Assembly (NCBI GenBank): GCA_028689675.1 | Contig: JAQVCS010000007.1 | Coordinates: 1-64,000, forward strand | Source: Desulfovibrionaceae bacterium | GTDB lineage: Bacteria; Desulfobacterota; Desulfovibrionia; Desulfovibrionales; Desulfovibrionaceae | Direction: 5' to 3' | DNA: 64,000 nt | Part shown: one piece after another, positions 1 through 7,965 of the stretch | How the letters are laid out: every line of letters starts with the position of its first letter | Numbering within the stretch: the first letter of the stretch is position 1 | Translations under genes and position numbers: made by a program | The notes under the pieces: generated by a model | The model's input: only the letters and a program-made list of their open reading frames with translations | Databases searched by the model: none | Told to the model about the DNA's origin: nothing

Positions 1-2
1 CT

Positions 3-533
3 CTGAATACAGCTCTTCACATTCTCTTTGATACGAGCGCTTCCATGCGGCTTGACGATGCCATAAGCCTTGCTTCCAAGGCTTGCTACGGTGTGGCGTA
101 CAGTCTTAGCAAAATTCAGGGCATCAATGTAGGCGTAAGCGCATTCCCTGTAGACAATAAAGACGTGAAAAATGGTGTTCTGCCTCTGGTTAAACACGGA
201 GAGCCCATCCATAACCATTTCCTTGTTGAAGCCCGTGGCACAACGCCTATGGCTGAAGCACTCTGGTGGGTCATGCAGCAAATGTTTCCCCTTCAGGAAA
301 CGCGTAAAATTATTCTCATCATTACCGATGGTGAACCAGACAACATTGCCGATACCAAGGCTGCACTACTTCAAGCCCACAACTTAGGCATGGAAACCTA
401 CGGCATAGGCATTAAAAGCGACAGTATTACAAGACTGCTTCCCATACAAAGCAGAAGCATCAAGAGCCTTACAGAGCTTGCCCCTGCTATGTTTAACTTG
501 CTCCAAAGCGCATTAAAGGGGGAACTTGTATGA
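3..533 (+). CDS. VWA-domain protein, 5' end outside window
   Basis: The frame is already open at the left edge, so this is the C-terminal part of a longer protein. The visible part opens with a MIDAS metal-binding motif (DTSAS at about residues 10-14), the signature of von Willebrand factor A domains, and later shows ITDGEPDN, matching the conserved TDG(E/Q) acidic loop of the same fold. The best resemblance is to the cobaltochelatase CobT / NorD type of VWA domain, which works with an AAA+ ATPase partner; no such partner is visible here. It ends with an ATGA overlap onto the broken frame that follows, so the two were probably translated together. It lies beside a tRNA-Pro and an IS scrap, which suggests the end of an integrated element. 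The domain call is firm; the biological role is not known. Confidence 0.75.
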   Translation: MNTALHILFDTSASMRLDDAISLASKACYGVAYSLSKIQGINVGVSAFPVDNKDVKNGVLPLVKHGEPIHNHFLVEARGTTPMAEALWWVMQQMFPLQETRKIILIITDGEPDNIADTKAALLQAHNLGMETYGIGIKSDSITRLLPIQSRSIKSLTELAPAMFNLLQSALKGELV

Positions 534-787
534 TTGTCCTTGAATATAGCCTTCCCAAGGGTACACGAAAATTATCCCGATACATCACACGTTAACGCTA
601 TATAGTCGAAGGAGAACCGTATGAATTTTATGCCTTGGATTCCAGTGATCATCGCCGTTTTGGAAATAGTGAAAAATGAAATGAAAGATTAGGAATAGTT
701 ACCCTACTTCATCCTGAGCTCATCGATATTCTGGATGAGAAAATAGCTCTTCCTCAAAGACGAGGTGGGGCATTGAATACGAGGTAA
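530..787 (+). pseudogene. Broken reading frame downstream of the VWA gene
   Basis: An ATG at 530 overlaps the VWA stop codon. The frame gives 21 codons, then TAA at 593-595, TGA at 677-679 and a final TAA at 785-787. Ignoring the two internal stops, all 85 remaining codons read as an ordinary soluble protein (for example RYIVEGEPYEFYALDSSD, then ERLGIVTLLHPELIDILDE), without the low-complexity look of random frames. I read it as a gene inactivated by two nonsense mutations. A short ATG frame at 621-692 with a good GGAGAA ribosome site lies in another frame and is probably fortuitous. I do not recognise the family. Confidence 0.5.
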
Positions 788-1025
788 AAAAAGGAAAGCG
801 CCCTGTAGATAAACGTCTCTTAGGCTTGTCCTATTGAATTGTATAATCCCCGTCATTCAGGTTCATTTGGATATGCCGTAAGTCTACTCGCATTGCGGGG
901 GGGAAGTGTTTATAAACGAGGAGCAGTTTTTGTACCCTCTGCGTTCTGAGCCCATACGGGGCTTTTAGCTCTGCACTATAACGATTTTGTAGCATAAATA
1001 TAAGTGGTTGAAATGCAATTTTGTG
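788..1025. other. Stretch without recognisable genes
   Basis: No frame longer than a few tens of codons and no RNA gene is visible between the broken gene and the ISL3 scrap. The sequence has runs of G and A/T unlike the coding sequence further right. It is most likely decayed element DNA. Confidence 0.4.
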
Positions 1026-1140
1026 GACTTTGAAAATTGCCGCTTACGCGTCCGCGTAATATGTGGATAAAAAACTTGAAAACAAAGTCTCGGAATTGCC
1101 CCTTTTTACCCCTTGCCCTGTTTTTTGGTCTAGAGCCGTA
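1026..1140 (+). mobile_element. ISL3-family transposase 3' scrap
   Basis: Positions 1026-1070 translate to DFENCRLRVRVICG and a stop. This is nearly the same as the C-terminus of the larger ISL3-type remnant at 62642-62869 (NFENYRLRVRVLCG). The similarity continues past the stop in the non-coding flank (TTGAAA, then CGGAATTG), so both derive from the same kind of element. Only the last 14 codons and the outer flank survive here; the upstream sequence does not match. Confidence 0.65.
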
Positions 1141-1204
1141 TGATTTGTTTGTCATGATTTATCCCCTATTTTCAAAATCGGTGCGGGGAATGGTGCGGGG
1201 AAAT

Positions 1205-1240
1205 GAAAAAGGGCTTACGGAGTGTTTTCCGTAAACCCTT
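1205..1240 (-). terminator. Rho-independent terminator of tRNA-Pro
   Basis: The arms AAGGGCTTACGGA (1209-1221) and TCCGTAAACCCTT (1228-1240) pair with one mismatch. Read on the minus strand, a T-run follows the stem. It lies just downstream of the tRNA-Pro gene. Confidence 0.7.
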
Positions 1241-1248
1241 GATTTTAC

Positions 1249-1325
<77 letters not shown>

Positions 1326-1394
1326 TAATTGAGAGGCTCACCCTAGTCAAAAAGAATTCTTTTGGCAAGCATTAATTACTGGGGGAGGCTTTTT

Positions 1395-3077
1395 TTATCG
1401 TGTTAACTTTCGGTACTTCATGCGATGCGGGGTATCAGCCCCTTTGCCAAGGCGCTTCTTTCTATCTTCTTCATATTCGGTATAGTTACCGTCAAAGAAC
1501 AGTACGGAAGAGTCCCCCTCAAAAGCCAAAATATGCGTGGCTATGCGGTCTAAGAACCAGCGGTCATGGCTGACCACCAGCACGCAGCCAGCAAAGTTAT
1601 CAAGCGCATCTTCAAGGGCTCGCATGGTGTTCACGTCAATATCGTTGGTGGGTTCGTCAAGCAGCAGCACGTTTGCGCCCGACTTCAACATGCAGGCAAG
1701 GTGCAGGCGGTTGCGTTCACCACCAGAAAGCACTTCCACCTTTTTTTGCTGGTCTTGCCCCTGAAAGTTAAAGCGCGTGCAATACGCACGGGCGTTCACT
1801 TCACGGTTGCCCAGCTTGATGGTGTCATTGCCTTCGCTAATAGTTTCATACACGCTTTTGCCCGGCTCAAGCGATTCTCTCCCCTGATCCACATAGGCAA
1901 ATTGCACGGTTTCGCCCACGGTCAGCGTGCCCGCATCGGGCTGTTCCTTGCCCACCAGCATGTTAAACAGCGTGGTCTTGCCAGCGCCATTGGGGCCGAT
2001 AATGCCCACAATAGCCCCAGCAGGAATAAGGGCATTCACATTGTCCATCAAAACTTTGTCGCCCATGCTCTTGCTTACGCCAGCAAGCTCAATAACGCTT
2101 TTGCCAAGGCGCGCTCCCGGTGGAATGTAAATTTCCAAATCGGGCGCGCGCTTTTCGCTTTCATGCGAAAGCATGGCCTCATAGGCATTGATGCGCGCCT
2201 TGCTTTTAGCATGACGCCCCTTTGTGCCCATGCGAATCCATTCCAGCTCACGGCTCAAGGTTTTCTGGCGTTCAGCTTCGGCCTTATCTTCATTGGCAAA
2301 GCGCTTTTGCTTTTGCTCTAACCACGAAGAATAGTTGCCCTTCCACGGAATACCCCGCCCGCGATCCAGCTCAAGTATCCAGCCTGCCACATTATCCAGA
2401 AAATAACGGTCATGCGTAACGGCAATAACCGTACCGGGGAAGGTGGAAAGAAAACGCTCAAGCCAGCCGACCGATTCCGCATCCAAATGGTTGGTGGGCT
2501 CGTCCAACAATAAAATATCGGGCGATTGCAACAACAAGCGGCACAAGGCCACGCGGCGGCGCTCACCACCCGAAATAAGGTTTACGGGCATATCGGCAGG
2601 CGGGCAGCGCAGGGCATCCATGGCCATATCAAGGCGAGATTCTAAATCCCACACATTCTTGGCATCCATTTGCTCCTGCACCTTTGCCTGACGCTCAATA
2701 AGCGCGTCCATTTCGTCCGCTTCCATGGGTTCGGCAAATTGGGCATTGATAGCTTCAAATTCAGCAGCAATATTCACCAAATCCTGCACGCCCTCTTCCA
2801 CCACGGCACGCACGGTGCGGGTTTCGCCAGCCAAGGGCTCTTGTTCTAAATAGCCAATGGTGTAGCCAGGGGCAAGCACGGTTTTGCCTTCAAAGGCTTC
2901 ATCGGTACCAGCAAGAATTTTGAGCAGGCTTGATTTGCCCGCGCCGTTCAAGCCAAGAACACCAATTTTGGCACCATAAAAGTACGAAAGGGAAATATCC
3001 TTCAGCACTTCTTTTTGCCCATGGCGCTTGGAAACGCGAATCATGGAATAAATAATTTTATCTGGTTCTGTGCTCAT
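1395..3077 (-). CDS. ettA: EttA, ABC-F translational throttle ATPase
   Basis: This is a duplicated ABC ATPase without membrane segments. The first cassette has Walker A GLNGAGKSS (residues 42-50), signature SGGERRR (169-175) and LDEPTNHLD (191-199). The second has GPNGAGKTT (361-369) and SGGERNR. The linker between them carries the charged coiled ABC-F P-site-tRNA interaction region (QKQKRF, then RELEWIRMGTKGRHAKSKAR). At 560 residues it has the usual EttA length. EttA binds the ribosomal E site and gates the first peptide bond according to the ATP/ADP ratio. I chose the ATG at 3077 because GAGGAG precedes it and its product starts as the family does; an upstream in-frame ATG at 3113 would add 12 unrelated residues. 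It appears to be transcribed alone. Confidence 0.93.
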   Translation of the reverse strand: MSTEPDKIIYSMIRVSKRHGQKEVLKDISLSYFYGAKIGVLGLNGAGKSSLLKILAGTDEAFEGKTVLAPGYTIGYLEQEPLAGETRTVRAVVEEGVQDLVNIAAEFEAINAQFAEPMEADEMDALIERQAKVQEQMDAKNVWDLESRLDMAMDALRCPPADMPVNLISGGERRRVALCRLLLQSPDILLLDEPTNHLDAESVGWLERFLSTFPGTVIAVTHDRYFLDNVAGWILELDRGRGIPWKGNYSSWLEQKQKRFANEDKAEAERQKTLSRELEWIRMGTKGRHAKSKARINAYEAMLSHESEKRAPDLEIYIPPGARLGKSVIELAGVSKSMGDKVLMDNVNALIPAGAIVGIIGPNGAGKTTLFNMLVGKEQPDAGTLTVGETVQFAYVDQGRESLEPGKSVYETISEGNDTIKLGNREVNARAYCTRFNFQGQDQQKKVEVLSGGERNRLHLACMLKSGANVLLLDEPTNDIDVNTMRALEDALDNFAGCVLVVSHDRWFLDRIATHILAFEGDSSVLFFDGNYTEYEEDRKKRLGKGADTPHRMKYRKLTR

Positions 3078-3188
3078 AAGCTCCTCAAGTAACAGTGTCG
3101 CGCCTGTGGTCACAGGCCATGCAGATAGCCAGACTAGCCCGAGCTGAAAAATATTTCAAGCCTACAGGCTGGCGGCCTTATATACCGC

Positions 3189-3223
3189 AAAAAAGGGTCG
3201 CAACTTGTGTTACGACCCTTTTT
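3189..3223 (-). terminator. Terminator of tRNA-Leu
   Basis: AAAAGGGTCG (3191-3200) pairs with CGACCCTTTT (3213-3222). A-rich and T-rich flanks make it able to act on either strand; its natural role is to end the minus-strand tRNA-Leu transcript. Confidence 0.75.
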
Positions 3224-3231
3224 ATTCTCAA

Positions 3232-3316
3232 TGGTGCCGGGGGCGGGACTCGAACCCGCACAGCATTCGCCACTGCCACCTCAAGACAGCGTGTCTACCA
3301 ATTCCACCACCTCGGC
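3232..3316 (-). tRNA. tRNA-Leu (anticodon GAG)
   Basis: An 85-nt class II tRNA with a long variable arm, on the minus strand, CCA encoded. The anticodon stem CTGTC/GGCAG encloses loop TTGAGGT, giving GAG. The 5' sequence GCCGAGGTGGTGGAATTGG is typical of bacterial tRNA-Leu. One acceptor pair is an A:C mismatch as I read it. Confidence 0.93.
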
Positions 3317-3400
3317 GCGAAGAGGTATATAGTAAAAAAAATCGCGGCTGGCAAGTCTTTTTTTCTATAAAAAAAATTTCTCAATCTTTGCTTGCAACGC

Positions 3401-3429
3401 TTGACAGACAAAAAAGAGCGGCGTAGAAA
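3401..3429 (+). promoter_or_regulatory. Probable sigma-70 promoter of the aro operon
   Basis: TTGACA at 3401-3406, a 17-bp spacer and TAGAAA at 3424-3429 lie 28 bp before the aromatic leader peptide. The -35 is consensus and the -10 is weak. Confidence 0.55.
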
Positions 3430-3456
3430 TTCGTTTAAACAATGTAGGGGATTTTT

Positions 3457-3552
3457 ATGTACTCAATGACCACCACTTCCACCGTGCGCTTTACCAACTT
3501 TTGGTTTAGCTATTACTTTATGGAAGCCTGTGGTCAGGAGCTTCCCCTTTAG
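3457..3552 (+). CDS. Aromatic leader peptide of the aro operon attenuator
   Basis: This 31-codon frame starts with ATG behind AGGGGA. Its middle is crowded with aromatic codons: residues 12-21 read FTNFWFSYYF, that is four Phe, one Trp and two Tyr in ten positions. A rho-independent terminator follows at 3577-3611, and the first enzyme gene of the aromatic operon follows that. This is the classical layout of a peptide-mediated transcription attenuator, in which scarcity of charged aromatic tRNAs stalls the ribosome and prevents terminator formation. Mixed Phe/Tyr/Trp codons fit a pathway feeding all three amino acids. The peptide is too short and specialised to have another obvious role. The assignment comes from sequence pattern alone. 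Confidence 0.8.
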   Translation: MYSMTTTSTVRFTNFWFSYYFMEACGQELPL

Positions 3553-3611
3553 CTGTTGTATAATGGGAATGTTTTCAGGCCGCAGGCACAAAATGCCGGC
3601 GGCCTTTTTTT
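3526..3611 (+). promoter_or_regulatory. aro attenuator: antiterminator and terminator
   Basis: The terminator has arms AGGCCGCAGGCA (3577-3588) and TGCCGGCGGCCT (3594-3605), a CAAAA loop and a T-run to 3611. Just after the aromatic codons, GCCTGTGG (3526-3533) can pair over 8 bp (one G-U) with CCGCAGGC (3580-3587), which is the left arm of the terminator. The same upstream segment can instead form a local CCTG/CAGG hairpin at 3527-3538. These mutually exclusive pairings are what attenuation needs. Folding was done by eye. Confidence 0.72.
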
Positions 3612-3695
3612 GTGCTTTCGGCAAAACAACAGCAATGCAGCCCATCCCCATGCAGCACACCCTGAATATTCACTATTACTTCAAGGAGAATCAGC

Positions 3696-4493
3696 ATGTA
3701 CCTCGGTAAACAAGTTCGTCTGGAACGCATCATCAACCGTGAAACTGGCCGCTGCATTATTGTTCCTATGGATCACGGCGTCACCATTGGCGCTTGCCAA
3801 GGCTTGCTTGACATGCGCGAAGCCGTCAACGACATGGCGCGCGCAGGCGCAGACGCCGTGCTGATGCACAAAGGCCTCATTCGCTGCTCTCACCGCACCT
3901 ATGGCAATGATGTGGGCTTGATTGTTCACCTTTCCGCCTCCACAGACCTTGCCCCCAGCGGCAATACCAAAACCCTTGTGTGCTCGGTGGAAGAAGCCAT
4001 TCGCCACGGGGCAGACGCTGTTTCAGTACATGTGAACTTGGGTGACCCCAACGAGCGCCTTATGCTGGCCGATATGGGGCGCGTGGCTGAAGCCTGTGAC
4101 AATTGGGGCATGCCGCTGCTGGCCATGCTCTATGCCCGTGGCCCGAAAATTGAAGACGGCTTTGACGCTGCCACCGTGGCACATTGCGCGCGCGTGGGTG
4201 TGGAACTAGGCGCCGATATTGTTAAAGTGGTATACACAGGCACTATTCCTACCTTTGAAAAAGTTACCGAAGCCTGCTGCGTGCCCGTGGTGATTGCTGG
4301 CGGCGAGCGCATGAATTCCACACGCGACATTCTGCAAATGGTGTACGATTCCATTCAAGCTGGGGGTTCGGGCATTTCCATTGGGCGCAATGTCTTTGAA
4401 CACCCCCGCCGTGTTGAGCTCATCCGTGCCCTGCGTGGCATTGTGCATGAAAATAAAACTGTTGACGATGTTATTGAAATGGTAGGGGAATAA
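3696..4493 (+). CDS. 2-amino-3,7-dideoxy-D-threo-hept-6-ulosonate (ADH) synthase
   Basis: A 265-residue class I aldolase-fold protein of the DhnA/AroA' family. The N-terminal VPMDHGVTIG motif and KVVYTGT, with its Schiff-base lysine, are typical. In the archaeal-type route it condenses L-aspartate semialdehyde with 6-deoxy-5-ketofructose 1-phosphate to give ADH, replacing the DAHP synthase step of the common shikimate pathway. The next gene, DHQ synthase II, does the following step, which makes ADH synthase far more likely than fructose-bisphosphate aldolase. Start at 3696 has AAGGAG 7 nt upstream. It is the first enzyme gene behind the aromatic attenuator and lies 2 bp from the next gene. 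Confidence 0.9.
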   Translation: MYLGKQVRLERIINRETGRCIIVPMDHGVTIGACQGLLDMREAVNDMARAGADAVLMHKGLIRCSHRTYGNDVGLIVHLSASTDLAPSGNTKTLVCSVEEAIRHGADAVSVHVNLGDPNERLMLADMGRVAEACDNWGMPLLAMLYARGPKIEDGFDAATVAHCARVGVELGADIVKVVYTGTIPTFEKVTEACCVPVVIAGGERMNSTRDILQMVYDSIQAGGSGISIGRNVFEHPRRVELIRALRGIVHENKTVDDVIEMVGE

Positions 4494-4495
4494 GC

Positions 4496-5464
4496 ATGAC
4501 TATTTACTACAAAAGCCTGCCCTTCAGTAAAAACGACATCACGCTGGCGCTGGAATCGGGCGTGGATGGCGTTATTGTGCCGCAAGAGCAGGTCAAGGCC
4601 GTGGCGGCGCTGTCGCGCTGCCCTGTGCTGGCCGCAGAAGAATTCCCTTCTGTGCTGCTGGGCAGCAAGGCCGATGAAGAAGCCGTGGTAGAACGCTTGC
4701 AGCAGGGCGAGCAGGTGGCCTTGGCGCGCGGCTGGGAAATTATCCCTGTGGAAAATTTGCTGGCACAATGCTCTTCTGTTGCTGTGGAAGTGGGCAGCGT
4801 AGAAGAAGCCCAGCTTGCCAGCGGCATTTTAGAGCGCGGTGTGGACTGCATTGTGGTGCTGCCCCAAGCCCTAATGGAGCTGAAAGACATTGTTGCCCTC
4901 TGCTCGCTCAACCAAGGCAAAGAAGAGCTGCAACAGGCTGTTATTACTAAGGTGCAGCCTGCTGGCCTTGGCCACCGCGTTTGTGTGGATACCATTGCCA
5001 TGCTGCGCCGCGGGCAGGGCATGCTGGTGGGCAATTCCGCCGCCTTCACCTTTTTAGTGCATGCTGAAACAGAGCATAATGAATATGTGGCAGCACGGCC
5101 TTTTCGCATCAATGCGGGGGCAGTGCATGCCTATGCGCGCCAGCCCCACGATGCCACCTGCTACCTTGAAGAATTACGCTCTGGCTCACCCGTGCTTATT
5201 GTTTCTGCCAATGGCAGCACCATACGCAGCACTGTGGGCAGGGTAAAAGTGGAAGTGCGCCCCATGCTGCTTATTGAAGCTCGCGTGGGCGAGCAAACAG
5301 GCACTATTTTTCTGCAAAATGCAGAAACCATACGCCTTACCCGCCCTGACGGCACGCCTGTAAGCGTGGTCAGCCTGAAAGAAGGCGATGAAGTGCTGTG
5401 CCGCACCGATGTGGCTGGCAGGCACTTTGGCATGCGCATCAGCGAAGATATTCGGGAGATATAA
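4496..5464 (+). CDS. 3-dehydroquinate synthase II (AroB' type)
   Basis: At 322 residues it is collinear with the archaeal-type DHQ synthase: N-terminal LESGVDGVIVPQ and central GMLVGNSAAFTFLVHAETEHNEYVAARPFRINAGAVHAY are hallmark segments (parts quoted here as GMLVGNSAAF and RPFRINAGAVHAY). It performs NAD-dependent oxidative deamination of ADH and cyclisation to 3-dehydroquinate. It is unrelated to classical AroB. The stop codon of this gene is followed directly by the pheA ATG, so the two are tightly coupled. Confidence 0.92.
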   Translation: MTIYYKSLPFSKNDITLALESGVDGVIVPQEQVKAVAALSRCPVLAAEEFPSVLLGSKADEEAVVERLQQGEQVALARGWEIIPVENLLAQCSSVAVEVGSVEEAQLASGILERGVDCIVVLPQALMELKDIVALCSLNQGKEELQQAVITKVQPAGLGHRVCVDTIAMLRRGQGMLVGNSAAFTFLVHAETEHNEYVAARPFRINAGAVHAYARQPHDATCYLEELRSGSPVLIVSANGSTIRSTVGRVKVEVRPMLLIEARVGEQTGTIFLQNAETIRLTRPDGTPVSVVSLKEGDEVLCRTDVAGRHFGMRISEDIREI

Positions 5465-6637
5465 ATGAGCGACACCCTCTCCCCAGAGCAGCGCACGGCT
5501 GCTCTAGCCTCTATTCGTCATGAAATAAACGGTGTTGATGCTGCCCTTTTACAGCTTTTAAACCAGCGCGCCGCCCTCAGCCTTGAGGTGGGGCGCATCA
5601 AAGCTGGCGATTCGGGGCTTATTTTCAAGCCCGTGCGTGAGCGCGAAGTGCTGGCCAGCCTTGTGGCCAGCAACACAGGCCCCCTGCCTGATGCCCACCT
5701 GAACAATATCTGGCGGGAAATCTTCTCGTCTTCCCGCGCTTTGCAGCGCCCGCAGCATGTTGCCTACTTGGGGCCCGAAGGCACATTCTCCTATGTGGCT
5801 GGTGTGGAATACCTTGGCCATGCGGCCACCTTTCAGCCCTGCCCCGATTTGCAGGCCGTTTTTGCCTGCGTGCACAGCGGCGAATGTGAGCTGGGCATTG
5901 TGCCCCTAGAAAATTCCCTGCAAGGCACGGTGGGGGTGAGCTTTGACCTCTTTTTTAGCTACCCCGTCTTTATTCAGGCCGAGCTCTTTTTACGCATCAG
6001 CCACTGCTTGCTGAGCAATGCCCAAAGCCGTGCCGCGGTAAAGGTTGTGTATTCGCATTCACAGCCCTTGGCACAATGCGGGCAATGGCTGCGCACCCAC
6101 TTGCCCAATGCCCGCCTTGTACCTGTGGAATCAACCGCCGCCGCTGCCCTGCGCGCCGCTACAGAGCCAGACGCCGCCGCTATTGGCAGCCACAGCCTTG
6201 CCAGCATGTATGGCTTGGATATTTTGGCGCGTGCTGTAGAAGACAACCCCGGCAACTGGACGCGCTTTGTTATTATTGGTTCGCACTCTGCCCACGACAG
6301 CCTGAGCTCGCACCAGCGCACCCCGCAGCCCGGTTTTTGCGGGGCAAATAAAAGCTCGGTGCTCTTTACCCTGCCAGACAAAGCAGGCAGCCTTGCCGCT
6401 GTGCTGATGCTGCTTGCAGAACACAAGGTGAATATGCGCAAGCTGGAATCGCGCCCCATGCGCGGCGAATGCTGGAAATATGTTTTCTTTGCCGATGTGG
6501 AATGTGCCTTGGAAGACCCTGAATATACTGACTTAGTGGAAACATTGCGTAATACCTGTAATTCGTTCCGCATTCTTGGCTCGTACCCCACAGGCCCGCA
6601 AATGGATCGCTTGGGCATGGATGAGGGGGGCGTATGA
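5465..6637 (+). CDS. pheA: Chorismate mutase / prephenate dehydratase
   Basis: A 390-residue bifunctional P-protein. Residues about 10-95 form an AroQ-type chorismate mutase (RHEINGVDAALLQLLNQRA). Residues about 105-285 form prephenate dehydratase, starting YLGPEGTFS and ending with the catalytic-region motif TRFVIIG. Residues about 295-375 are an ACT domain with the ESRP Phe-binding motif (KLESRPMRGE), so feedback inhibition by phenylalanine is expected. It converts chorismate to phenylpyruvate. It begins immediately after the DHQ synthase II stop and overlaps aroA by 4 bp (ATGA). Confidence 0.95.
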   Translation: MSDTLSPEQRTAALASIRHEINGVDAALLQLLNQRAALSLEVGRIKAGDSGLIFKPVREREVLASLVASNTGPLPDAHLNNIWREIFSSSRALQRPQHVAYLGPEGTFSYVAGVEYLGHAATFQPCPDLQAVFACVHSGECELGIVPLENSLQGTVGVSFDLFFSYPVFIQAELFLRISHCLLSNAQSRAAVKVVYSHSQPLAQCGQWLRTHLPNARLVPVESTAAAALRAATEPDAAAIGSHSLASMYGLDILARAVEDNPGNWTRFVIIGSHSAHDSLSSHQRTPQPGFCGANKSSVLFTLPDKAGSLAAVLMLLAEHKVNMRKLESRPMRGECWKYVFFADVECALEDPEYTDLVETLRNTCNSFRILGSYPTGPQMDRLGMDEGGV

Positions 6638-7965
6638 TTAGTGTAATCGCTCCCGCTTCCAAATCTGTTTCACACCGCATGATGCTGGGCGCGGCACTGG
6701 CTAAAGGGGAATCGCACCTAAGCCATGTGCTGGACAGTGTTGATCTTGAGCGCACGCGCGCTGTGCTGTGCGCAGCTGGTGCGTGCATCACGCCCTGCGG
6801 CGCTGGCGAATTTCGCGTGCAGGGCATGGCTGGCAGGCCGCAAGGGGGCACAGAACAGCAGCCTTGCGATTGCAATGTGCATGAATCGGGCACAACTTGC
6901 CGTCTGCTCACCGCTGTGCTGGCCGCTGGGCAGGGCTTTTTTGCCATTCACGGCGCAGGGCGTATGCATCAGCGCCCCATTGGCGCTTTGGTAGAAGTGC
7001 TGCGGCATGTAGGCGTTGCTGTTCAGTACACAGGGCAAGACCTGTGCCCGCCCCTGCTGCTGCACACCAAGGGCATAGCAGGCGGCAATGTCACCATTGG
7101 GTTGGAAGAATCAAGCCAATACCTTTCTGGCCTGCTTTTTGCCGCCCCCTTAAGCAAACAAGGCATGTGCATTACTATTGGCGGCAAAAGCATTGTTTCT
7201 TGGCCTTATGTGGGGCTTACCCTGCAAGCGCTTGAAAGCTTTGGTATTGCCTTTAGGGTGGAAAGCCTTGAAGAGGGCACTTGGCAGGAACAACCTTGGC
7301 GCAGCCTGCATACTGTGCGCCCGCATGCCCTGCGCATTCACATTGCCCCTGCCGTATACCGCGCAGGCAGCTATGCTGTGGAAGGGGATTGGTCTGGCGC
7401 TTCCTATCTGCTGGCGGCAGGCGCAGTACACAATCAGCCTGTGCTGGTCAAAAACCTGCGGGCAGACAGCCTGCAAGGGGACAAGGCCATTCTGGATATT
7501 TTACAGCGCATGGGCGCAGAAGTGCAGGTGCAGGCAGAAGGCATTCTGGTTGCCCCGCCAGCCCAAGGGGCATTGCAGGGCATTTCGCTTGATATGAACG
7601 CCTGCCCCGACCTTGTGCCCACAGTGGCGGTGCTGGCGGCTTTTGCCCAAGGCACAACGCATATACGCAATGTGGCGCATTTGCGCTTTAAAGAATCAGA
7701 CCGTATTGCCGCACCAGCACAAGAACTGCGCACCTTGGGCATACAGGTGGATGAGCATGAGGACGGCCTCAGCGTGCAGGGCTGTGCCCCGCGCCTGCCC
7801 CTTGTGCCCGCAGGCACTGTTTTGCACAGCCATGGCGACCACCGCATAGCCATGTCTTTGGCTCTGCTGGGGCTGGCAGGCAGGCAGCCTGTGCTGGATG
7901 ACCCCAGCGTGGTGCAAAAATCCTTCCCCACCTTCTGGGAAGTGTGGCGGGATATTGCATCATGA
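6634..7965 (+). CDS. aroA: 5-enolpyruvylshikimate-3-phosphate synthase
   Basis: A 443-residue EPSP synthase. It has the N-terminal substrate motif ASKSVSHRMM, the ESGTTCRLL loop, RFKESDRI and HGDHRIAMS near the C-terminus, all expected for the family. It joins PEP to shikimate 3-phosphate, the penultimate step to chorismate. The ATG at 6634 overlaps the pheA stop. Genes for the intermediate steps (aroD, aroE, aroK, aroC) are not in this operon or window. Confidence 0.95.
   Translation: MISVIAPASKSVSHRMMLGAALAKGESHLSHVLDSVDLERTRAVLCAAGACITPCGAGEFRVQGMAGRPQGGTEQQPCDCNVHESGTTCRLLTAVLAAGQGFFAIHGAGRMHQRPIGALVEVLRHVGVAVQYTGQDLCPPLLLHTKGIAGGNVTIGLEESSQYLSGLLFAAPLSKQGMCITIGGKSIVSWPYVGLTLQALESFGIAFRVESLEEGTWQEQPWRSLHTVRPHALRIHIAPAVYRAGSYAVEGDWSGASYLLAAGAVHNQPVLVKNLRADSLQGDKAILDILQRMGAEVQVQAEGILVAPPAQGALQGISLDMNACPDLVPTVAVLAAFAQGTTHIRNVAHLRFKESDRIAAPAQELRTLGIQVDEHEDGLSVQGCAPRLPLVPAGTVLHSHGDHRIAMSLALLGLAGRQPVLDDPSVVQKSFPTFWEVWRDIAS

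Noticed and set aside
621-692. 23-codon frame with a strong GGAGAA site
   Set aside because: It lies in a different frame within a longer coherent broken gene, and it has no recognisable features.
1566-2321. 251-codon open frame antisense to ettA
   Set aside because: Composition is a shadow of the opposite strand; ettA has full family motifs.
3559-3564. TATAAT between the aromatic leader stop and its terminator
   Set aside because: Lies inside the attenuator with no -35 at the right distance, and a start there would defeat the control. The TTGACA at 3401 is a better promoter.
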